Assembly (NCBI GenBank): GCA_959600065.1
Contig: CAUGKZ010000114.1
Coordinates: forward strand, 1 to 6,075
Length of the DNA stretch: 6,075 nt
Origin: an uncultured Kroppenstedtia sp.
GTDB taxonomy: Bacteria > Bacillota > Bacilli > Thermoactinomycetales > DSM-45169
Direction of reading: 5' to 3'
Shown: piece by piece, positions 1 to 6,075 of the stretch
How the letters are laid out: each line of letters begins with the position of its first letter
Numbering within the stretch: position 1 is the stretch's first letter
Program-made: the position numbers and the translations under genes
Notes under the pieces: generated by a model
Database searches by the model: none
What the model saw: only the letters and a program-made list of their open reading frames with translations
Told to the model about the DNA's origin: nothing

Positions 1-23
1 GCTGAATTTGGAGGGAACTAACC

Positions 24-383
24 ATGGCACGTGTCAAAGGCGGGACGGTGACTCGCCGTCGTCGCAAAAAAGTCCTGAAACTAGCCCGGGGATACTACGG
101 TTCGAAGCATACCCTGTTTAAAACAGCAAAACAGCAAGTCATGAAGTCGCTGAGTTATTCCTACCGCGACCGGCGTCAAAGAAAACGTGATTTCCGTCGG
201 CTCTGGATCACCCGGATCAACGCGGCTGCCCGTATGAACGGCCTCTCTTACAACAAACTGATGTACGGCTTGAAACAGGCAGGCGTGGATATTAACCGCA
301 AAATGTTGGCTGATCTGGCTGTCAACGACCAAAAAGCTTTCACTGAGCTGGCCGACCTGGCTAAAGGCAAAGTGAACGCCTGA
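24..383 (+). CDS. rplT: 50S ribosomal protein L20
   Basis: Encodes bL20, a 23S rRNA-binding protein needed early in assembly of the large ribosomal subunit; in Bacilli and E. coli it can also repress its own operon. The 119-residue length is the usual size for the family. The N-terminal half is the typical very basic extended tail ([19 protein letters not shown], then [17 protein letters not shown]), and the C-terminal globular part carries the conserved [12 protein letters not shown] and [12 protein letters not shown] segments near residues 60-83. The ATG at 24 is preceded by GGAGGG at 10-15 with good spacing. The gene is normally the last of infC-rpmI-rplT. The upstream members lie outside the window, and the intrinsic terminator just after the stop is consistent with it being the operon end here. 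Confidence 0.98.
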   Translation: MARVKGGTVTRRRRKKVLKLARGYYGSKHTLFKTAKQQVMKSLSYSYRDRRQRKRDFRRLWITRINAAARMNGLSYNKLMYGLKQAGVDINRKMLADLAVNDQKAFTELADLAKGKVNA

Positions 384-390
384 TTTTCAC

Positions 391-422
391 CCCCCGCTTC
401 CATTTTGGATACGGGGGTTTTT
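391..422 (+). terminator. Intrinsic terminator after rplT
   Basis: CCCCCG at 391-396 pairs perfectly with CGGGGG at 412-417, enclosing a 15-base loop, and is followed directly by TTTTT at 418-422. It begins 8 bases after the rplT stop codon. The opposite strand has no T-tract after the stem, so it should terminate only rightward transcription and not the convergent regulator gene. Confidence 0.85.
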
Positions 423-475
423 CACTTGGGTTCAAATTCAACTTCCGACCTCGTCCGCCTCTACAACCTGTACCC

Positions 476-1045
476 TCAATCCAAATCCGAACCATTCTTT
501 TTTTTGTCGGAGGCCTTGGGAACATGCTGAAATACTTCCCCGCTTTCGAAGAACTCCGTCAAACGGTTCAACCAATCATAATAATCCAGCCACTCCTTGG
601 TTTCCTTTAACAATTCATTGATCTTTTGTTCCGTTTCTTCATCCAGCTCTCCGGAATCCTGCATTTCAGCCAATTTGCGGGATAAAATAAGTCCGAACTT
701 TCTATTCTTATTAATCAGCTTCATCCATTGGGAAGTGAATAGAGAAATAAATGTCTGATAGTAATCCGACTCCACATTGTACAAATCTTTTCTGACCCCT
801 TTTTTAAATACCTTTTCTGCGAGATTGAGGTCAGTCAGTTCCCGGATGACTTGGCTCATGCGAGCTTTGCTCATACCGATTTCTACAGATAATTCATCGA
901 GTGTCATAGGTTGTCGGTTGATATAGATCGTTCCGAGTACCCGCCCCAATGTGGATGAAACTCCGAAGGTGTTCATATTGTCAGCAATTCTCTCCACAAA
1001 CTGCTCTTCCACATGTTGAATCTCGTCAGGCCTTCCCACAAGCAC
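476..1045 (-). CDS. GbsR/OpcR-type MarR-like transcriptional regulator
   Basis: Predicted cytoplasmic DNA-binding repressor of the GbsR group, a MarR-like family that in Bacillus senses choline and controls choline/glycine betaine uptake and synthesis genes. The 189 residues fit the family's usual length of about 180. A winged helix-turn-helix spans roughly residues 33-95. The helix-turn-helix proper runs from MTLDELSVEIGMSK through ARMSQVIRELTDLNLAEKVF (47-80) into a basic wing, KKGVRKDLY (81-89). A helical C-terminal half rich in Glu, Lys, Trp and Tyr (about 95-170) is the expected dimerisation and ligand region, and a charged disordered tail follows. The start is GTG at 1045, with AAGGAGGT at 1061-1054 and an 8-base spacer. 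A second GTG two codons on is possible. The gene is divergent from the opuC operon, where OpcR-type regulators are often found, so I infer it controls that operon. Which paralogue (GbsR, OpcR or another) cannot be settled from sequence alone. Confidence 0.88.
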   Translation of the reverse strand: MLVGRPDEIQHVEEQFVERIADNMNTFGVSSTLGRVLGTIYINRQPMTLDELSVEIGMSKARMSQVIRELTDLNLAEKVFKKGVRKDLYNVESDYYQTFISLFTSQWMKLINKNRKFGLILSRKLAEMQDSGELDEETEQKINELLKETKEWLDYYDWLNRLTEFFESGEVFQHVPKASDKKKNGSDLD

Positions 1046-1053
1046 CCTCCTTT

Positions 1054-1061
1054 ACCTCCTT
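1054..1061 (-). promoter_or_regulatory. Ribosome binding site of the GbsR-type regulator
   Basis: On the minus strand this reads AAGGAGGT, a full match to the anti-Shine-Dalgarno, 8 bases before GTG at 1045. A second GGAGG at 1050-1046 lies 6-7 bases before the alternative GTG at 1039, so initiation could occur at either GTG; the stronger match favours 1045. Confidence 0.75.
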
Positions 1062-1119
1062 GCTTTGAGCTTCGAGACCAATGTAGCATATTTGCAATTG
1101 AATCCTGAAGTGAGATTTT

Positions 1120-1132
1120 TGGAGTATCTCCA
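1120..1132. repeat. 13-bp perfect dyad in the regulator upstream region
   Basis: TGGAG-TAT-CTCCA is a perfect inverted repeat with 5-bp arms and a 3-bp centre. It lies about 75 bases upstream of the regulator start and could be an autoregulatory operator or a small hairpin in the regulator 5' leader. No functional evidence beyond symmetry; a 5-bp dyad can arise by chance. Confidence 0.3.
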
Positions 1133-1173
1133 TGGAAAGCGGAGAAACTGTAACTGTAATCCATATAAACAAT

Positions 1174-1195
1174 GTTAAATAAATATTTTATAAAC
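1174..1195. promoter_or_regulatory. Candidate operator: AT-rich imperfect palindrome
   Basis: A 22-bp imperfect palindrome begins GTT and ends AAC, centred on the perfect 8-bp AAATATTT (1181-1188); 16 of 22 positions are symmetric. Just downstream is a perfect 11-bp palindrome, ACAT-TAT-ATGT (1201-1211). Both sit in the shared AT-rich control region between the divergent GbsR-type gene and opuCA, upstream of the proposed opuC promoter. GbsR-type proteins are dimeric winged-helix repressors expected to bind AT-rich dyads, so these are plausible sites. The AT-rich composition makes chance symmetry a real concern. Confidence 0.35.
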
Positions 1196-1224
1196 GAAAC
1201 ACATTATATGTCCAGTATCTAAGT

Positions 1225-1263
1225 TTTATACATCAAACTACTTACTTTATACTGAATTATAAT
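1225..1263 (+). promoter_or_regulatory. Probable sigma-A promoter(s) for the opuC operon
   Basis: Two overlapping possibilities are visible. First, TTTATA (1225-1230, 4/6 to TTGACA), a 17-base spacer, then TATACT (1248-1253, 5/6 to TATAAT), placing transcription start near 1260. Second, a perfect TATAAT at 1258-1263 with a poor -35 region (AAACTA at 1235-1240 for a 17-base spacer), placing the start near 1270. The choice matters: only the first would transcribe the whole 5' arm of the leader stem at 1261-1271. Either gives an untranslated leader of about 205-217 bases before opuCA. Confidence 0.45.
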
Positions 1264-1374
1264 GAAGGTTGGTGGGGAGACAGTCACACGCACGGGTCCA
1301 TCAAGATTTGAAACGACCCGACAACCTCATTGGCAAATGGGATAAGTGAACATGGAATCGAAACCCCAGAGGGG
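1261..1374 (+). promoter_or_regulatory. Structured 5' leader of the opuC operon (candidate regulatory RNA)
   Basis: Visible pairings: AATG (1261-1264) and AGGTTG (1266-1271) pair with CAACCT-CATT (1322-1331), ten pairs with one bulged A. Inside this, CGGGTC (1293-1298) pairs with GACCCG (1315-1320), capped by a smaller TCAA/TTGA stem (1301-1304 with 1308-1311). A competing hairpin, CTCATT (1326-1331) with AATGGG (1336-1341) around GGCA, shares the same CTCATT bases, so the two folds exclude each other. A further hairpin CCCC-AGA-GGGG (1364-1374) covers part of an SD-like GGGGAGG. No intrinsic terminator with a U-tract is seen in the leader. I do not recognise a known riboswitch consensus. Function is inferred only from pairing; folding energies were not computed. 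Confidence 0.4.
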
Positions 1375-1435
1375 AGGATCTTCAGATTTTGGAAATGAGT
1401 GTATGAAGAACATTGAGTGGAAAGGATTGAAATAA
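1352..1435 (+). CDS. Possible 27-codon leader ORF upstream of opuCA
   Basis: ATG at 1352 opens a 27-codon frame ending in TAA at 1433-1435, starting MESKPQRGGSSDFGNE and ending NIEWKGLK. It stops 41 bases before the opuCA start and lies wholly in the leader. The Shine-Dalgarno upstream (GGGATAAG, about 1339-1346) is weak. A stronger SD-like GGGGAGG at 1371-1377 lies inside the frame and could serve a shorter reading frame. It resembles no peptide family I know. It may be a regulatory leader peptide or chance; coding is unproven. Confidence 0.2.
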   Translation: MESKPQRGGSSDFGNECMKNIEWKGLK

Positions 1436-1462
1436 CGGCTTCATCTGTCGGTAATCCGATGT

Positions 1463-1468
1463 GGAGGT
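1463..1468 (+). promoter_or_regulatory. Ribosome binding site that fixes the opuCA start
   Basis: GGAGGT with an 8-base spacer before TTG at 1477. The same frame is open from GTG at 1417, but that codon has only a weak SD and the extra 20 residues have no counterpart in OpuCA proteins, whose N-terminus begins at the MLK-type segment. The RBS and homology agree on 1477. Confidence 0.85.
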
Positions 1469-1476
1469 GGCTTTAT

Positions 1477-2613
1477 TTGCTTAAGTTTGACCATGTGACT
1501 AAAGTGTATTCCGGTGGGAAGAAAGCGGTTGAAGATTTAAATCTGGAGGTTGAACAAGGGGAGTTTATTGTTTTTATCGGGCCGAGTGGTTGCGGGAAAA
1601 CAACTACTATGAAAATGATCAACCGCTTGATTGAGCCTACAGAAGGAAGTATTTATATCAAGGAAGAAAACATTCTGCAAAAAAATCAAGTGGAGCTCCG
1701 ACGTTCCATCGGGTATGTCATTCAACAGATCGGCCTGTTTCCGCACATGACGATCCTGGAGAATATCTCTCTGGTCCCCCGATTGTTGAAATGGCCGGAA
1801 GACCGCCGGAGTGAGCGAGCTGAAGAGCTATTGAAGCTGGTCAATATGAGTCGCGAGTATCTATATCGCTATCCCCATGAATTGAGCGGCGGCCAACAAC
1901 AGCGGATCGGGGTTTTGCGATCCTTGGCAGCGGATCCGCCCCTGATTTTAATGGATGAACCCTTTGGGGCGTTGGATCCCATTACTCGGGATTCCTTGCA
2001 GGAAGAATTTAAAAATCTGCAACAGTCCCTTGGCAAGACGATTATCTTTGTCACTCATGACATGGATGAAGCGCTGAAGTTGGCGGATCGAATCGTCATA
2101 ATGCGAGAAGGGAAACTGGTTCAGGTCGGTACTCCCGATGAGATTTTGCGGAATCCTGTCAATGAGTTTGTGGAGGAGTTTATCGGGAAAGAACGCTTGA
2201 TCCAAGCGAGACCCAATATTCAAACCGTGGGACAAGTCATGAATCCCAATCCGGTAGCGATCACGATGGAGCAGTCTTTGTCCGCAGCGATCCAGTTGAT
2301 GAAGGAGCGCAGAGTGGACACGCTGTTGGTGGTGGATGAACAGAATGTACTGCAAGGATACATCGATGTGGAAACCCTGGATCAAAACCGCAAAAAAGCA
2401 CAGCAAGTTGGAAATGTGTTGAAGACTCAATTCTATGTGGTTAAAAAAGGGGATTTGCTACGGGATACCATACGGCAAATCCTGAAGAGAGGGATGAAAT
2501 ATGTCCCCGTGGTCGATGAGGAAAAACGTCTAGTCGGGATTGTGACCCGAGCCAACCTGGTGGATATCGTCTACGATTCCATTTGGGGTGAAGAAGATAC
2601 ACCTGAACAATAG
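1477..2613 (+). CDS. opuCA: Glycine betaine/carnitine/choline ABC transporter ATP-binding protein OpuCA
   Basis: Cytoplasmic ATPase that powers OpuC uptake of compatible solutes. From the TTG at 1477 the protein is 378 residues, close to Bacillus OpuCA (about 380), and begins [18 protein letters not shown]. The ABC motifs are all intact: Walker A GPSGCGKT (35-42), Q-loop QQIGLFPH (83-90), signature LSGGQQQR (136-143), Walker B LILMDEP (156-162, D160/E161), D-loop ALD (165-167) and switch histidine H194. A tandem CBS pair follows (about 251-305 and 311-370), ending near the family-typical [12 protein letters not shown]. In OpuA/OpuC transporters such CBS modules sense ionic strength or bind c-di-AMP, which inhibits uptake; that role is inferred here. 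The gene leads a tight operon, with opuCB 17 bases downstream. The paralogue OpuBA is very similar, so the OpuC assignment leans on the receptor gene. Confidence 0.95.
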   Translation: MLKFDHVTKVYSGGKKAVEDLNLEVEQGEFIVFIGPSGCGKTTTMKMINRLIEPTEGSIYIKEENILQKNQVELRRSIGYVIQQIGLFPHMTILENISLVPRLLKWPEDRRSERAEELLKLVNMSREYLYRYPHELSGGQQQRIGVLRSLAADPPLILMDEPFGALDPITRDSLQEEFKNLQQSLGKTIIFVTHDMDEALKLADRIVIMREGKLVQVGTPDEILRNPVNEFVEEFIGKERLIQARPNIQTVGQVMNPNPVAITMEQSLSAAIQLMKERRVDTLLVVDEQNVLQGYIDVETLDQNRKKAQQVGNVLKTQFYVVKKGDLLRDTIRQILKRGMKYVPVVDEEKRLVGIVTRANLVDIVYDSIWGEEDTPEQ

Positions 2614-2630
2614 GAGGGAGGAAGCAGGGC

Positions 2631-4239
<1,609 letters not shown>

Positions 4240-4244
4240 GATCC

Positions 4245-4910
4245 TTGGAAACGATCCATGGAGTGTGGACCTATTACTCCCAAAATGCAGGCTATGTGTG
4301 GGAGCAATTTTACCGGCACTTTTTGATGTCCGCATACGGGGTTATATTTGCAGCTATAGTAGCTATTCCCGTAGGAATCATGATTGCCCGTTATCATCGG
4401 TTGAGCGGCTGGGTTTTGTCCTTGGCCAATATTATCCAAACCGTTCCGGCATTGGCGATGTTGGCTATTCTGATGTTGGTGATGGGATTGGGAGCTAACA
4501 CTGTGGTGGTTGCACTCTTTTTGTACTCCCTGTTGCCGATTATTAAAAATACCTACACAGGGATTCGCAATGTAGACCATACCTTATTGGAGTCAGGAGA
4601 AGCCATGGGGATGACCAAGTTCCAAATCCTGCGGATGGTGGAATTGCCCCTATCTCTGTCTGTCATCATGGCCGGTCTCCGAACCGCCCTCGTAATTGCC
4701 ATCGGGATTGCCACGGTGGGAACGTTTATCGGAGGTGGGGGTCTGGGTTCGATTATCGTGCGGGGAACCAATGTGACAGACGGGACCGTCATTATCCTGG
4801 CAGGAGCGATTCCCACCGCCCTGATGGCTGTGCTAGCGGATATCATGATGGGTTGGCTGGAGCGTCGGCTGTCGCCGGTAGATACCAAAGCGATGAAGAA
4901 CTCCGCTTGA
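4245..4910 (+). CDS. opuCD: Glycine betaine/carnitine/choline ABC transporter permease OpuCD
   Basis: Second OpuC membrane subunit, paired with OpuCB. From TTG at 4245 it has 221 residues and begins METIHGVWTYYSQN, matching the TYYSQN start region of Bacillus OpuCD (about 229 residues). Hydrophobic spans lie near 27-49, 55-80, 85-100, 138-163 and 182-204. The EAA coupling loop is at about 116-137 (ESGEAMGMTKFQILR, then MVELPLS). Family signatures include IIQTVPALAMLA (63-74), LLPIIKNTYTG (96-106), FIGGGGLG (161-168) and AGAIPTALMAVLAD (186-199). It starts 5 bases after the opuCC stop, so the two are probably co-translated. It diverges from OpuCB mainly at the N-terminus and in the lining spans, as usual for this heteromeric pair. 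Apparent ORFs on both strands within it are shadows. Confidence 0.94.
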   Translation: METIHGVWTYYSQNAGYVWEQFYRHFLMSAYGVIFAAIVAIPVGIMIARYHRLSGWVLSLANIIQTVPALAMLAILMLVMGLGANTVVVALFLYSLLPIIKNTYTGIRNVDHTLLESGEAMGMTKFQILRMVELPLSLSVIMAGLRTALVIAIGIATVGTFIGGGGLGSIIVRGTNVTDGTVIILAGAIPTALMAVLADIMMGWLERRLSPVDTKAMKNSA

Positions 4911-4968
4911 TCCGAAACCACTTCAACGAACAGGGTGAGGGAAATTGCAAAGACAGAGGGGGGTGCAT

Positions 4969-6075
4969 GTGATCTCATCCAACGTGATCTTGGAGAAAAA
5001 CGTTCCTTGTATCCTACGGGATCAAACCGTGCTTTACGCCGACATTTATCGACCGGACCAACCGGGAACCTTCCCGGTGTTGTTGACCCGGTTGCCGTAC
5101 AGTAAAGACCTTCCTATGTTTTCACACCGTTATCTCGATCCCAACCGGCTGGTCGGAGAAGGTTATGTGGTCATCATTCAGGATGTTCGGGGTCGATATC
5201 AATCAGAAGGGGAATTTCGCCCCTTTCAAGGTGAGGCGGAAGACGGATATGACACGGTGGAATGGGCTGCTTCGTTGCCGTACGCTTCAGGGAAAGTGGG
5301 GATGTTCGGTCTTTCCTACTACGGATTCACACAGTTGATGGCAGCAACGGAGCGTCCCCCACATCTGGGCGCTATCTTTCCCGCGATGACCCTGAACGAT
5401 CTGCGAAAGGGGGTCTTGTTTCACCAGGGTGCTTACGAATTGGGCCTATGGGAAACATGGATCGTGGAATCGATGCTGCCGGATCTCATCAAAAGGAAAT
5501 ATGGAGACACTCCAGCTTATACACAAGCCATGACCCGAATGGCACAAAATTATAACCGGATCGAAGGGTGGGATCGGCACGCCCCCCTGGATGCATGGCC
5601 CCTTGTCGAAGAATTGGGTGTGGAGGAATTCTTCCCGGAGTTGCTGAAGCACCATGTGGAAGACGATTTTTGGGAGAAGACATGTATACAAGGCAAGTAC
5701 GGGCAAATCCGAGTCCCGGCTTATCATGTTGGCGGGTGGTACGATTGCCTGCTGGGTCCCACGTTGGAAAATTTCAGGGAATTGCAGGCAAAGGGCGGGG
5801 GTTTGGCGAAGCATCATCAAAAATTGCTTATCGGACCCTGGGGTCACGGCGATTTCAGTTCGGTGGTGGGTGAACGTTCTTTTGGTATCCAGGCTTCCGG
5901 CGATGGGATCGATCTTCAGGAAGATCTGAACCAGCTCCATCTTCGTTGGTTTGATTACTGGCTGAAAGGAATCGAGACCCAGGTGATGGAGGAGCCCCCG
6001 GTGAAAATCTTTGTCATGGGGATCAACCGGTGGCGAAATGAAGAGGAATGGCCTTTGGCCCGTACTCGGTATGTA
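4969..6075 (+). CDS. CocE/NonD-family serine hydrolase (X-Pro dipeptidyl-peptidase-like), 3'-truncated by the window
   Basis: An alpha/beta-hydrolase of the peptidase S15/CocE group, which cleaves ester or amide bonds; substrates vary (cocaine esterase, acylases, glutaryl-type and uncharacterised members), so the true substrate is unknown. From GTG at 4969 an open frame of 369 codons runs exactly to the window end without a stop. Family members are typically about 550-600 residues, so the C-terminal jelly-roll domain is mostly missing from view. Visible elements are LTRLPYSK (39-46, Y44 the likely oxyanion tyrosine), QDVRGRYQSEGEF (71-83), nucleophile motif GLSYYG (114-119, S116), acid motif GGWYD (255-259, D259) and GPWGHG (289-294, H293). 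All triad residues are present, so it should be active. SD-like GAGGGGGG precedes 4969; TTG at 4945 and GTG at 4963 are alternatives. It follows opuCD by 58 bases with no terminator seen. No signal peptide is apparent, suggesting a cytoplasmic enzyme. Confidence 0.9.
   Translation, partial: MISSNVILEKNVPCILRDQTVLYADIYRPDQPGTFPVLLTRLPYSKDLPMFSHRYLDPNRLVGEGYVVIIQDVRGRYQSEGEFRPFQGEAEDGYDTVEWAASLPYASGKVGMFGLSYYGFTQLMAATERPPHLGAIFPAMTLNDLRKGVLFHQGAYELGLWETWIVESMLPDLIKRKYGDTPAYTQAMTRMAQNYNRIEGWDRHAPLDAWPLVEELGVEEFFPELLKHHVEDDFWEKTCIQGKYGQIRVPAYHVGGWYDCLLGPTLENFRELQAKGGGLAKHHQKLLIGPWGHGDFSSVVGERSFGIQASGDGIDLQEDLNQLHLRWFDYWLKGIETQVMEEPPVKIFVMGINRWRNEEEWPLARTRYV

Noticed and set aside
973..1164. 63-residue minus-strand ORF overlapping the regulator start
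   Set aside because: Overlaps the GbsR-type N-terminus in another frame. The strong SD at 1061-1054 serves the regulator GTG, and the translation has no recognisable features.
1254..1365. Resemblance of the opuC leader to an S-box (SAM-I) riboswitch, e.g. GAAAC...CCCGACAACC
   Set aside because: Only a short stretch resembles it. The conserved GGTGGAGGGA block, the GGTGC-AATTCC block and a closing P1 with terminator are not found, and opuC is not a methionine or SAM gene.
1364..1390. CCCC-AGA-GGGG followed by ATTTT as a leader attenuator terminator
   Set aside because: The four-pair stem is short and the T4 run lies 12 bases after it, too far for intrinsic termination.
1948..2430. 160-residue minus-strand ORF inside opuCA
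   Set aside because: Fully antisense to a conserved ABC ATPase/CBS gene, His/Gln-rich, with no plausible RBS or family.
5446..5940. 164-residue minus-strand ORF and several short plus-strand ORFs between 5262 and 5940
   Set aside because: All lie inside the open CocE/NonD frame, which carries the complete catalytic triad; they are frame shadows.

Overview
The window is a chromosomal segment of a Gram-positive Bacilli-type bacterium. The evidence is Shine-Dalgarno sites close to the GGAGG consensus, frequent GTG and TTG starts, a lipobox-bearing solute-binding protein, and an osmoprotectant transporter matching the Bacillus OpuC layout gene for gene. Mixed base composition and the protein flavour would suit a thermophilic or soil Bacillales member such as Thermoactinomycetaceae, but that placement is a guess.

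Layout. (1) Positions 24-383 hold rplT (ribosomal protein L20), closed by a clear intrinsic terminator at 391-422. (2) Positions 476-1045, minus strand, hold a GbsR/OpcR-type regulator convergent with rplT and divergent from the transporter. (3) Positions 1046-1476 are a 431-base control region. It carries AT-rich dyads that could be operators, a probable promoter near 1225-1263, and a transcribed leader with mutually exclusive stem-loops and a 27-codon ORF. (4) Positions 1477-4910 hold a compact four-gene operon, opuCA-opuCB-opuCC-opuCD: ATPase with CBS pair, permease, lipoprotein receptor, permease. (5) From 4969 to the window end lies the first 369 codons of a CocE/NonD-family serine hydrolase, cut off by the window edge and absent from simple stop-to-stop ORF lists.

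How they work together. OpuC-type transporters import glycine betaine, carnitine, choline and similar compatible solutes during osmotic stress. The receptor retains all four cage tyrosines and the threonine (mature T74) that distinguish broad-specificity OpuCC from choline-specific OpuBC. The divergent GbsR-type protein is the natural candidate to couple operon expression to choline or betaine supply. The CBS pair on the ATPase is the likely site of ionic or c-di-AMP control of activity. The hydrolase has no known role in osmoprotection but follows the operon without a visible terminator.

The genes themselves are a well-known system. The least explained part is the opuC leader (about 1261-1435), which looks structured and which I could not assign to a known riboswitch class. 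Several obvious long-ORF starts (opuCA, opuCC, opuCD) are wrong, and corrected starts are given.
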